The notes beneath the pieces were generated by a model. That model did not search any database and was not told the DNA's origin. It worked only from the letters and a program-made list of their open reading frames with translations. Source: an uncultured Elusimicrobia bacterium (GTDB lineage Bacteria; Elusimicrobiota; Endomicrobiia; Endomicrobiales; CAIRNS01). From it: a stretch of DNA of 64,000 nt. The position numbers and the translations under genes are program-made. Shown here one piece after another: positions 6,401 to 14,967 of the stretch. The first letter of the stretch is position 1. Each line of letters starts with the position of its first letter. The stretch is taken from NCBI GenBank assembly GCA_903880015.1, contig CAIRNS010000010.1, forward strand, positions 1-64,000, read 5' to 3'.

Positions 6401-9196
6401 ATGAATTTAGACCGTAAGGGAAAATTACTGTGCGGATGCATTATTGTGGGACTGCTTTGTCCCTATGCTGTAGCTGCGCCGTCAGGTAATGCGGACACTT
6501 CCTCTTATGCAGAAGAGAAAGCGATGGAATCAAATGTTAAGAAATCACTCGAGAAGTATGAAGCCGCTCTTAAAAAATTTGAGAAGGGCGACGCGACCGC
6601 TGCGAAAGAAAGCATAGAGCAGTCGCTGGTGTTTGATGCGGGAAACTCCGAAGCTCAGGCTTTGAAAGCGAAGATAGCCGCGAAAATTAGCCAAGACGCA
6701 GCAATAAAAACCGCCGCCGAGAAGTTGAGCCGTGAAACAGCTGAAAAAGCAGCAGCTGACAAAAAGAAGGCAGCAGAGAGTGTCGCTGCGGCGAAAGCGC
6801 AAGCGCAGGCGAAAGCGGGCGCACAAAAATATTATGATCAGGCAACCAAAGCTTTTGCGAAGGGCGATGGAGTCGCCGCGCAGAAAAGCATAGAACAATC
6901 GCTGGCGTTTGATGCGGGCAATGTCCAAGCGCAGGCGTTGAAAGCGAAGATTACCGGGAAAATAAGCCAAGACGCAGCAATAAAATCAGTTGCCGAGAAG
7001 TTGAGCCGTGAAACGGCTGAAAAAGCGGCAGCTGACAAAAAGAAGGCGGCTGAGAGTGTTGTCGCCGCACAAGCGCAAGCGAACGCGAAGGCGGGCGCAC
7101 AGAAAAATTATGACATTGCAGTCAAAGAGTTTGCGAAAGGCGATGTGCTCGGAGCGCAGAAAAGCATAGAGCAATCGCTGACCTTTGATGCAGGAAATCC
7201 CGAAGCGCTGGCCTTGAATGCAAATATTTCCGGGAAAATAAGCCAGGATGCAGCAGCCAAAGTCGCCGCAGAGAAGTTGAGTCGTGAAACAGCTGAAAAA
7301 GCAGCAGCTGACAAAAAGAAGGCCGCTGAGATTGCCGCCGCGACGCAAGCACAAGTGCAGGCGAAAGAAGGCGCGAAAAAATATTATGATATGGCAGCAA
7401 AAGCGTTAGCGAAAGGCGATGCGCTCGGAGCGCAGAAAAGCATTGCGCAGTCGCTGGCGTTTGATGCAGGCAATGCCGAAGCGCTGGTGTTGAGCGCGAA
7501 GATTTCCGGGAAGATAAGCCAGGATGCCGCAGCCAAAGTCGCCGCAGAGAAGTTGAGTCGTGAAACAGCTGAAAAAGCAACAGCTGACAAAAAGAAGGCG
7601 GCACTTATTGCAACCCCGTCGGATAGTAAATCAATGCCGGCAACCAGTATTGCTACTGTGGTTGTGCCTACTGAAAATAAAACCGCTATCGTAGCGTCCA
7701 CTGTTGCGGTTGCCGGATTGCCGGACAAAGCCACTGAAGAAAATGCAAAGTTAATGGAGATGAACACTGCGAAATCCATTGAGTACTATAATAAATCGGT
7801 TAAGAAGTTTACAAAAGGGGATTATTCCGGCGCGCGGAATTTAATCGACAAATCGCTTGAACTGGATCAGAATAATCAGGAAGCGCGTGATTTTAGCTGG
7901 AAGATTACTGAACGGATTAATCAACAGAAGGCGGCAATAGCTGAGTCAAAAAAAATTGATTCTGTCGCTGTTTCTTCACCCATCGCTGTAGCGCTTTCGG
8001 TTGATGAGAAAGCGATGGAGTCAAACATTAAAAACGCGATTGAATACTATGATACGGCAGCTAAGGATTTTGCTGCGGGGAATCTTCCCAGCGCAAAAAA
8101 ATATATTGAAAAGTCGCTGGCGCTTGACAGAGAAAACCCCGAGGCGTTGGCATTGAGCCAGAAGATCGCAGAACGCACAAACGAGGAAACTGCTGCTGCC
8201 GTCGTGGAGAAGCAAAATGTTGTTGCAGTTTCTACCTCAGTCGTTTCCGGATTTTCTGTCGCTGAGGAATGGGCACGGAAGAACAAAGAAAAATCGACGA
8301 AATATTATGGAGCTTCCCGCAAAGATTTTGAAAAGGGAAATCTCACCCGCGCGAAGAAAAATGTCGAACAAGCGCTGAAACTTGACCCGGAAAATCAGGA
8401 AGCGCGGGATTTGAGCTGGAAGATAGCCGAGCGTGTAAAGCAGGAAAGTGTTGCGCTGACAGAGCTGGAAAAGAATGGTCCCGTACCTTCCGCGCCGATT
8501 GTTTCGCCATCTGCGTCACGCCGCTGGCTTAAACGCGCCATGAAGGCCTATCGGATTCGGGATATCGAAGTGGCGCTGACCTGTTGTAAAACTGCGGTTC
8601 AATCGGATCCGGCGAACCAGGATGCAGTTCGCCTGGAAAAACGCCTAGTTCTTTTACAGATGCGGTTGGATGCCGTCAAGAGCGACATGGTCGAATCTCA
8701 TCTCGCCAAGGCAGCAGTGCTGATCAGGCAAGAAAATCCCATAGAGGCGTTGTGGTGGATCAATCGTGCAACAGAAATTGTTCCTGATGATACGCGTATC
8801 GCCGGACTTCAGCTCTCGACAATGGAAGCAGCAAAAAATATATTGCCGAAAATTGAAAAATCAAGTCAACGCAAGAAGATTGCGCGGATAGTTGCCTGTT
8901 TTGTTGACCAAAATTATATCAAAGCAGAACTGTTGGCAAGGGAATTGCAGGAGAACTATCCGCTGGCAGCTAATGTAACTGTAACGGTTCAGAACCATTT
9001 ACTGGATATTGCAAACCAAGACCGCTCGAATGATGAATATCTGTCCGCCATGAAAGACACAATGACCGGGTACTATGAGAATGCATTTTATGAAGTCAAG
9101 TGCTCCCTCTATTTTGACCCCTATAATTTCGCCGCCCGTTGTTTGCTGGAGCAAATCCGGTTCGAGATGATCGATACGACAGCGGCGGTTCGTTGA
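6401..9196 (+). CDS. Exported TPR-like repeat protein with 92-residue tandem repeats
   Basis: 931 residues with a signal peptide (ends VAAPSG) after a GAGGAAC site. Residues of about 49-400 consist of four consecutive 92-residue units, each a TPR-like pair (YYDQATKAFAKGD, QSLAFDAGN) followed by an Ala/Lys/Glu-rich helix (AEKLSRETAEKAAADKKKA) expected to be coiled coil. Three more diverged TPR units follow, each with the LALD/LELDQ-N-EA signature, then a TPR-rich C-terminal domain (about residues 705-931). TPR proteins scaffold complexes. Its position after the secretin and receiver genes suggests a periplasmic partner of the filament machine, but no function can be assigned. Confidence 0.8.
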   Translation: MNLDRKGKLLCGCIIVGLLCPYAVAAPSGNADTSSYAEEKAMESNVKKSLEKYEAALKKFEKGDATAAKESIEQSLVFDAGNSEAQALKAKIAAKISQDAAIKTAAEKLSRETAEKAAADKKKAAESVAAAKAQAQAKAGAQKYYDQATKAFAKGDGVAAQKSIEQSLAFDAGNVQAQALKAKITGKISQDAAIKSVAEKLSRETAEKAAADKKKAAESVVAAQAQANAKAGAQKNYDIAVKEFAKGDVLGAQKSIEQSLTFDAGNPEALALNANISGKISQDAAAKVAAEKLSRETAEKAAADKKKAAEIAAATQAQVQAKEGAKKYYDMAAKALAKGDALGAQKSIAQSLAFDAGNAEALVLSAKISGKISQDAAAKVAAEKLSRETAEKATADKKKAALIATPSDSKSMPATSIATVVVPTENKTAIVASTVAVAGLPDKATEENAKLMEMNTAKSIEYYNKSVKKFTKGDYSGARNLIDKSLELDQNNQEARDFSWKITERINQQKAAIAESKKIDSVAVSSPIAVALSVDEKAMESNIKNAIEYYDTAAKDFAAGNLPSAKKYIEKSLALDRENPEALALSQKIAERTNEETAAAVVEKQNVVAVSTSVVSGFSVAEEWARKNKEKSTKYYGASRKDFEKGNLTRAKKNVEQALKLDPENQEARDLSWKIAERVKQESVALTELEKNGPVPSAPIVSPSASRRWLKRAMKAYRIRDIEVALTCCKTAVQSDPANQDAVRLEKRLVLLQMRLDAVKSDMVESHLAKAAVLIRQENPIEALWWINRATEIVPDDTRIAGLQLSTMEAAKNILPKIEKSSQRKKIARIVACFVDQNYIKAELLARELQENYPLAANVTVTVQNHLLDIANQDRSNDEYLSAMKDTMTGYYENAFYEVKCSLYFDPYNFAARCLLEQIRFEMIDTTAAVR
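6545..7609 (+). repeat. Four tandem 276-bp coding repeats
   Basis: Units begin at 6545, 6821, 7097 and 7373, each 276 bp (92 codons). The segment GAAGTTGAG(C/T)CGTGAAAC recurs at the same phase in every unit, with only a few third-position differences. The last unit loses similarity near 7609. The high nucleotide identity points to recent duplication or gene conversion within the gene. Confidence 0.9.
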
Positions 9197-9201
9197 ATGG
9201 C

Positions 9202-10683
9202 ATGAGGTTCCCGGCTTTCTCGCGTGCTTTTTGGTGGATTGTAGTCGGTTGTGGGTTGTTTTTCGTTGCAGTTGTCACCCGTCTTCCACTCCTCCATCAC
9301 GCCTTTGCACTTGATGATTTCAAGATCATAGTCGCCAATGATTTTCTGGTCAGCGCCAGGAATGCGCTTATCCTTTTTGATCCCCGCTATCTGTTTCATC
9401 CGTATCCGATTATCTGCGGTGCTCGTCCGATAACTGTTTTCTCGCTTCTCGTTGACTATCATTTCTGGCACTTAAATCCATTCGGGTACCACCTTTCCAA
9501 TATCATTATTCATGCCCTCAACACGGTGATGGTCTTTGTCGGCGCAGGGCTGTGCGCTAAGCGGTTTGCCGCTCATTATACCCATGGGCAACGGTGGATA
9601 CTGGCATTAACGGCAGGATGTGTGTTTTGTTTTCATCCCCTACAAACCGAGGCAGTTGCCATCGCATCATTTCGCGGTGACCTTTTGTCGACTTTTTTTT
9701 CATTGTCGGCGGTGGGATTGTTTATTACTGTGTTTGGCGGTTTAATCCGGGCAAGGATAATTATTGGGTTTGTGGTCTCAGCCGGATGCCTGATTTTTGG
9801 CTTATTGTCAAAAGAAACTGCAGTTACCGTGCCGCTGGTGATGATCATGGCAGTTCTCTTCTCGAGAGGGAAATTCCCCCCGCGTGCAGTCATCCGGTTT
9901 TCCTTTGTCTGCGTGGCTATTGCCATCACCTATCTCTTCGTGTTTTGGCGTATTCGCATTGAATACCCCCTTGCTTCGAGTGCCTATCCGACATTGGTGG
10001 GGATTCAATCCCCGCTGTCCTCCTTTGCCGGCTATATCAATATTGTCATTAACGCATGGATTCACCATTGGGCGGTTATCGTGGCTCCGTGGCATCTTTC
10101 AGTGGATTATCAAATGTTGATTCCTGACTCAATACAGTTTGGTCGTTTGTTTGTCGCCGGGGGTATTGTCATTATCCTTGCGGGGATTTTACGGCGTACG
10201 CGGTCAAAATTATTGAGTTTCGGTATTGGTTGGTTCATCATTACCTATCTCCCGGTCAGCAATATCATCCCGTTGATAAATACGGTAAATGATCGATATC
10301 TGTATCTGCCAATGGTCGGGATCGCTCTCGTCGTTGGCGTAATGGCTGCTCAGCTCTATGCTCTGCGCCCCTCTATCGCCATCGCGGCGGCAGCAGGGTT
10401 AATCGGTTGGTATGGTGTCGCGACTTTTTCCCGTCAACCCGTTTTTGCCACTGACTACGCGTTGTACGCTGCGGCGGTCGCGCGGTCGCCTGAAAATATC
10501 CGCGTGCGGTACAACCGGGGAATTTCCCTGATGGTTCATAACGATTTTGCCAATGCGCTGACAGAATTCAGTCAGGTTATGCGTCTTAATCCCCGCTATA
10601 AACGCCCCTTGGTCGTGCGCTCGATAATCGACTGCTACCGGGAACAGGGCATAGCCGTTCCGGCAAAATTTGAGGGTAATTGA
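9202..10683 (+). CDS. GT-C-type membrane glycosyltransferase-like protein with C-terminal TPR
   Basis: 493 residues from the ATG at 9202, which lies 5 nt after the preceding stop; an upstream TTG at 9139 would overlap that gene. About 10-11 transmembrane helices are visible. The first periplasmic loop carries the Asp-Asp motif (FALDDFKII) and an RPITVFSLLVDY segment typical of polyprenyl-phosphate-dependent GT-C enzymes of the TMTC/ArnT type. The C-terminal 60 residues form a TPR (YNRGISLMVHNDFANALTEF). It probably transfers a sugar from a lipid carrier to an exported protein. A paralogue lies at 54334-55998. Confidence 0.72.
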   Translation: MRFPAFSRAFWWIVVGCGLFFVAVVTRLPLLHHAFALDDFKIIVANDFLVSARNALILFDPRYLFHPYPIICGARPITVFSLLVDYHFWHLNPFGYHLSNIIIHALNTVMVFVGAGLCAKRFAAHYTHGQRWILALTAGCVFCFHPLQTEAVAIASFRGDLLSTFFSLSAVGLFITVFGGLIRARIIIGFVVSAGCLIFGLLSKETAVTVPLVMIMAVLFSRGKFPPRAVIRFSFVCVAIAITYLFVFWRIRIEYPLASSAYPTLVGIQSPLSSFAGYINIVINAWIHHWAVIVAPWHLSVDYQMLIPDSIQFGRLFVAGGIVIILAGILRRTRSKLLSFGIGWFIITYLPVSNIIPLINTVNDRYLYLPMVGIALVVGVMAAQLYALRPSIAIAAAAGLIGWYGVATFSRQPVFATDYALYAAAVARSPENIRVRYNRGISLMVHNDFANALTEFSQVMRLNPRYKRPLVVRSIIDCYREQGIAVPAKFEGN

Positions 10684-10708
10684 CTTTGTTGGTTTGAATT
10701 GATAAAAT
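10680..10708 (+). promoter_or_regulatory. Sigma-70-type promoter for ppdK
   Basis: TTGACT (10680-10685), a 17-nt spacer and TAAAAT (10703-10708). It overlaps the stop of the upstream gene and leaves an untranslated leader of about 130 nt before ppdK. The -10 region, AATTGATAAAAT, is identical to that in front of eno. Confidence 0.6.
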
Positions 10709-10846
10709 GAGCCAGATGATTTTACCGAGAGAGTATCGTTACATCTGATAGCGCTCACCCTCCCCCCGGGATAACATCAGCGAAATACCCGACACACAAT
10801 TAACAACAAAACGGCTTCGGCCGAGATTGAAAGGAGTCAGGATATT

Positions 10847-13633
10847 ATGGCTAAGAATGTTTATTTTTTTGGCGGTGGCAAAGCGGACGGCAACGAGAGC
10901 ATGAAAAATTTGCTCGGAGGAAAAGGTGCCAATTTGGCGGAAATGGCGGGTCACAAGGATCTGCGTTTGCCGGTACCTCCGGGATTTACAATAACGACCG
11001 ATGTGTGTACGCATTATTATGCGAACAAAAAGAAATATCCCGCCACGCTCAAGGAAGAAGTAAATAAAGCGCTCAAAAAAGCCGAAGAAATCATGGGGAA
11101 AAAGTTCGGCGATGTCAACGACCCGCTACTTCTCTCCGTTCGTTCCGGCGCACGCAAATCGATGCCGGGCATGATGGACACCGTCCTCAATGTCGGGCTC
11201 AATGATGTTACCGTGCAGGGACTTATCAAGAAAACCAACAATCCGCGGTTCGCTTACGACGCCTATCGCCGCCTGGTGATGATGTACGCCGATGTGGTGA
11301 TGGAGAAGGCTGCCGGCCGCGAACCGGCGCGTGGTAAGGGCATACGCAAGCTGATGGACGAGAAGCTTGAACAGCTCAAGCATTCAAAGGGTTACAAGAA
11401 CGATACCGATCTTACCGCTGAGGACCTTAAAGGGTTGGTTGCGGCGTTTAAAGCGATGGTTCAAACCGAGCTGGGCACGACATTCCCTGAAAAACCTGAA
11501 GACCAGTTATGGGGCGGCATCGGCGCCGTGTTCATGTCATGGAACGGCAAACGCGCGGTGGAATACCGCCGTATCGAACGCATTCCGGACGAATGGGGCA
11601 CTGCGGTTACGGTGCAATCCATGGTGTTTGGCAATATGGGCAATGATTCAGCGACCGGCGTGGCGTTTACGCGCAATCCCGGCAACGGCGAGCCGTATTT
11701 CTACGGCGAGTTCCTGATTAACGCGCAGGGCGAGGATGTCGTGGCAGGTATACGCGATGTTTCCCCGATCAATGCGCAATCAAAGAACGATCAGAGCAAG
11801 AACCTTCCGACCATGGAACAGGTGATGCCCGAGATTTATCGTGAATTGTTCGACATCCAGAAACGATTGGAAGAACATTACAGCGATATGCAGGACATAG
11901 AGTTTACCATTGAAAACAAAAAACTTTTCATGCTGCAATGCCGCGTTGGCAAACGCAACGGCACGGCGGCGGTACGGGTTGCCGTTGATATGTACAAAGA
12001 AAAGATTATTGACGCTAAAACGGCCATCATGCGGGTTCCCCCGCACCAGTTGGTCGAGCTTCTCTTGCCGATGACCGACCCCAAAGCTGAGGCGGCCAGC
12101 AAGATTATTGCCAAAGGGCTCCCCGCGGGTCCCGGCGGAGCCAGCGGTCGCGTGGTGTTTACTTCTCACGACGCTGTCGCATGGGCCGCTAAAGGCGAAA
12201 AAGTCATTCTGGTTCGTGAAGAAACTTCGCCGGAAGATGTTGACGGGATGCACAAGGCGCAGGCCATCCTCACTTCTCGCGGCGGCATGACTTCGCACGC
12301 AGCGCTGGTTGCGCGCGGCTGGGGAAAATGCTGTATCGTCGGGTGTGAAGGGCTGGAAATCGCTGACGACGAAAAATCTTTCACCACGAAAAATGGCGTG
12401 ACCGTGAAGGAAGGCGACTGGATTACTCTCAACGGGACAAAAGGCACGGCATATTTGGGAAAACTGCCGCTGGTTGACCCGAATCTTGAGAACAATACTT
12501 CCTATGTTGAGTTGATGAAACTTGTTGACAAGGAACGCACGCTGAAAGTTCGCACGAATGCTGATACCCCCAAAGACACGCAAAAAGCGATTGCATTTGG
12601 CGCGGAAGGTATCGGACTATTTCGTACTGAGCATATGTTTTACGGCGAAGGAAGCGACAAACCGCTTTTCCTTTTGCGCAAGATGATTATGTCCAAGACC
12701 CTTGCAGAACGCAAGGCCGCTTTGAATGATCTGGCAGTGTTCGTCAAGAGTGATATAAAGGCGACGATGGAAGTCCTCAACGGGTTCCCGATTACTGTTC
12801 GTTTGCTTGATCCTCCCCTGCACGAGTTTGTGCCGCACAGCGAAGACAAGGTTGCGGCGATGGCGCACGAACTCGGCATTACCGTCGAGGAAGCCAAGAA
12901 ACGCGGCGATGCACTTAAGGAAAGCAATCCGATGTTGGGGCACCGCGGCGTTCGTTTGGGCATAACCTATCCGGAAGTCACGGAAATGCAGGTCCGCGCA
13001 ATCATCGAGGCGGCGGGAGAATTGATAAAGGCCGGCAAGAAAGCCGTTCCTGAGATTATGATCCCGGTTACTTGTTCCGTCAATGAACTCAATCATCAGA
13101 AAGCTATAGTTGACCAGGTGCTGGCGGAAGTGCAGAAGAAGCTCGGCATCAAGATTCCCTTGCTGTACGGGACCATGATCGAGATTCCGCGCGCGGCGCT
13201 CTTGGCAAACAAGATGGCTGAAACGGCTGAGTTCTTCAGCTTTGGCACGAACGACCTCACCCAGATGAGCTTTGGTTTTTCACGGGACGATATCGGCGGT
13301 TTCCTGCCGGATTATTTGACCGGCAAGATTTTGCCGGCTGATCCGTTCCAGACCATTGACCAGGATGGCGTGGGCGAGTTGATGAAGTTGGGCATCCAGC
13401 GCGGACGGTCCGTACGCGAGAAGCTCAAAGTCGGTATCTGCGGCGAACACGGCGGAGATCCGGACTCAGTGAAATTCTGCCACGATATCGGGATGAACTA
13501 TGTTTCTTGCTCGCCGTTCCGCGTGCCTATCGCCCGCCTTGCCGCGGCGCAGGCAGCCCTGAGCGGGAAAAAGAAAGCCCCCGCAAAAAAAGTGGTGAAA
13601 ACCGCCAAGGCGAAAAAGCCAAAGAAAAAATAA
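10847..13633 (+). CDS. ppdK: Pyruvate, phosphate dikinase
   Basis: 928 residues, full length for PPDK (usually 870-900) plus a Lys-rich tail (KKAPAKKVVKTAKAKKPKKK). Order: N-terminal ATP-grasp nucleotide-binding domain (GGKGANLAEMAG), central phosphohistidine domain (GGMTSHAALVARGWGKCC; catalytic His in TSHAA), C-terminal PEP/pyruvate barrel (active-site GICGEHGGD). It interconverts PEP + AMP + PPi and pyruvate + ATP + Pi in the cytoplasm. With enolase and the H+-PPase also here, it fits a PPi-linked glycolysis. Start chosen from AAAGGAG. The Lys-rich tail is unusual and could bind nucleic acid or be a lineage feature. Confidence 0.97.
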   Translation: MAKNVYFFGGGKADGNESMKNLLGGKGANLAEMAGHKDLRLPVPPGFTITTDVCTHYYANKKKYPATLKEEVNKALKKAEEIMGKKFGDVNDPLLLSVRSGARKSMPGMMDTVLNVGLNDVTVQGLIKKTNNPRFAYDAYRRLVMMYADVVMEKAAGREPARGKGIRKLMDEKLEQLKHSKGYKNDTDLTAEDLKGLVAAFKAMVQTELGTTFPEKPEDQLWGGIGAVFMSWNGKRAVEYRRIERIPDEWGTAVTVQSMVFGNMGNDSATGVAFTRNPGNGEPYFYGEFLINAQGEDVVAGIRDVSPINAQSKNDQSKNLPTMEQVMPEIYRELFDIQKRLEEHYSDMQDIEFTIENKKLFMLQCRVGKRNGTAAVRVAVDMYKEKIIDAKTAIMRVPPHQLVELLLPMTDPKAEAASKIIAKGLPAGPGGASGRVVFTSHDAVAWAAKGEKVILVREETSPEDVDGMHKAQAILTSRGGMTSHAALVARGWGKCCIVGCEGLEIADDEKSFTTKNGVTVKEGDWITLNGTKGTAYLGKLPLVDPNLENNTSYVELMKLVDKERTLKVRTNADTPKDTQKAIAFGAEGIGLFRTEHMFYGEGSDKPLFLLRKMIMSKTLAERKAALNDLAVFVKSDIKATMEVLNGFPITVRLLDPPLHEFVPHSEDKVAAMAHELGITVEEAKKRGDALKESNPMLGHRGVRLGITYPEVTEMQVRAIIEAAGELIKAGKKAVPEIMIPVTCSVNELNHQKAIVDQVLAEVQKKLGIKIPLLYGTMIEIPRAALLANKMAETAEFFSFGTNDLTQMSFGFSRDDIGGFLPDYLTGKILPADPFQTIDQDGVGELMKLGIQRGRSVREKLKVGICGEHGGDPDSVKFCHDIGMNYVSCSPFRVPIARLAAAQAALSGKKKAPAKKVVKTAKAKKPKKK

Positions 13634-13686
13634 CTGCCGGCGCCTCCCCTCGGGGAGTGTTGGTTAGTTGACTCAACGATACTGTT

Positions 13687-13728
13687 AAGAAGAAGCCGAT
13701 ATCCAACGATAACGGCTTCTTCTTTTTT
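13687..13728 (+). terminator. Rho-independent terminator after ppdK
   Basis: A 12-bp stem (AAGAAGAAGCCG at 13687-13698; CGGCTTCTTCTT at 13713-13724) continues directly into a T-run. It lies 54 nt downstream of the ppdK stop and just before the promoter of the HD gene. Confidence 0.85.
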
Positions 13729-13742
13729 GTGCGGCAATAAAG

Positions 13743-13748
13743 TATAAT
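13743..13748 (+). promoter_or_regulatory. -10 box (TATAAT) placed 6 nt before an ATG
   Basis: A perfect TATAAT lies at 13743-13748 and the HD gene starts at 13755. Transcription would begin at about the A of the ATG, giving a leaderless mRNA, and no Shine-Dalgarno sequence is visible. A good -35 box is not seen at the right distance, so the call is tentative. Confidence 0.4.
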
Positions 13749-13754
13749 GGCATC

Positions 13755-14957
13755 ATGATAACTAAACAATTGATTGAGCGGATGTTCGATGCGGCCAGCA
13801 TGCAGCGCTGGAACGACCATGTTCGTCCGATGGATTTTTCCGAGCTCGACAAACAGGCGCATAAAATGATTATTGCCTGGATGTTGGCACGCCTTGAGGA
13901 GTCCGCGGGCAGGCCGGTTAACTGGACCGCGTTGATAGAGGGTGGCATCGCGGAGTTCTTTTCCCGCGTGATAATGACAGATATTAAACCGGCTGTTTTT
14001 CGGCAGATGATGGCGGAAAAAGGACCGGAACTTACTGCCGCTATCATCAAACAATTGGGGGGTGATTTTTCACGCCTTCCATCAGAGTTTTCGGTGAGGT
14101 TTGAAAAATTTCTGCGGGTGCCGGACTATGCCCGCCGGGAAAAACAGATTCTTAAGGCAGCTCATTTCCTGTCCACCTATTGGGAGTTTCAGATTATCGG
14201 CCCGATGAACAGCGGAATGCATGGCATAGAGGCGACCCGCCGGGAAATCAACGAACAAATCCATGATTATGACGCGATCCCTGCGTATAAAAAAATATTA
14301 CACGATAAAAAACTCTATGGATTTTTGAATTTATGCGGGCAGCTGCGGTTCCAGCAGCGCTGGGCGCAGACGCCGCGGGTGCCGAAAACATCGGTGCTGG
14401 GACATATGCTGGTAGTTGCTTTGCTCTCCTATCTTGTTTCCCTTGAGATTGGTGCATGCCCGAAACGGCTTTACAACAATTTTTTCGGCGCCTTATTCCA
14501 CGATCTGCCGGAAATCCTCACGCGCGATATTGTGCGCTCGGTCAAATATTCCGTCACGGGGCTCGATGCAATAATCAAAGAATACGAGCTTAAGCAGGTA
14601 AACGAAAAAATATTACCGCTCATCCCTCCGGACTGGCACAAGGAAATACAATATTTCGTGCAGGACGAGTTTTCCAATAAAATCATGACGGCGGAGAACG
14701 GCAAAAACCCCGGCAGTGCGGTAAAAATAGTGAAGGGCATTAAACCTGTATGGAATCGGGACGAGTATAAGCCGTATGATGGTGGTATCGTAGAGATCTG
14801 CGATAAGCTTTCGGCGTTTATCGAAGCGTCATTGTCGATTGAACACGGGATCCGCTCGGCAAACTTGGTTGCCGCGAAGAAGAAGGTTTATCGACAATAT
14901 AAATCAATTGTTCTCAATGGGTTTAATTTTGGAAAATTATTTTTATATTTTAATTAA
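13755..14957 (+). CDS. HD-domain hydrolase (YfbR/COG1896-like)
   Basis: 400 residues. The HD signature appears as a His in TSVLGHMLVVALLSY (about residue 216), HD in FFGALFHDLPEILTRD (about residue 249) and a distal Asp in GIVEICDKLSAF, the layout of metal-dependent HD phosphohydrolases such as the 5'-nucleotidase YfbR. The first 150 residues are a helical region I do not recognise. It would act on a nucleotide in the cytoplasm; the substrate is unknown. It stands between the ppdK terminator and a lipoprotein gene. Confidence 0.75.
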   Translation: MITKQLIERMFDAASMQRWNDHVRPMDFSELDKQAHKMIIAWMLARLEESAGRPVNWTALIEGGIAEFFSRVIMTDIKPAVFRQMMAEKGPELTAAIIKQLGGDFSRLPSEFSVRFEKFLRVPDYARREKQILKAAHFLSTYWEFQIIGPMNSGMHGIEATRREINEQIHDYDAIPAYKKILHDKKLYGFLNLCGQLRFQQRWAQTPRVPKTSVLGHMLVVALLSYLVSLEIGACPKRLYNNFFGALFHDLPEILTRDIVRSVKYSVTGLDAIIKEYELKQVNEKILPLIPPDWHKEIQYFVQDEFSNKIMTAENGKNPGSAVKIVKGIKPVWNRDEYKPYDGGIVEICDKLSAFIEASLSIEHGIRSANLVAAKKKVYRQYKSIVLNGFNFGKLFLYFN

Positions 14958-14967
14958 ATGATAGTAA

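Noticed and set aside
6545-7609. Possible CRISPR-like array
   Set aside because: The period is 276 bp, the repeats are coding and contiguous, and there are no unique spacers or cas genes.
7122-7779. Several minus-strand frames in the repeat protein gene
   Set aside because: They repeat with the same 276-bp period as the sense-strand gene, so they are by-products of its repeats.
11780-12583. 267-codon minus-strand open frame inside ppdK
   Set aside because: It is antisense to the conserved centre of PPDK, and its translation reads like a shadow of high-GC codons.
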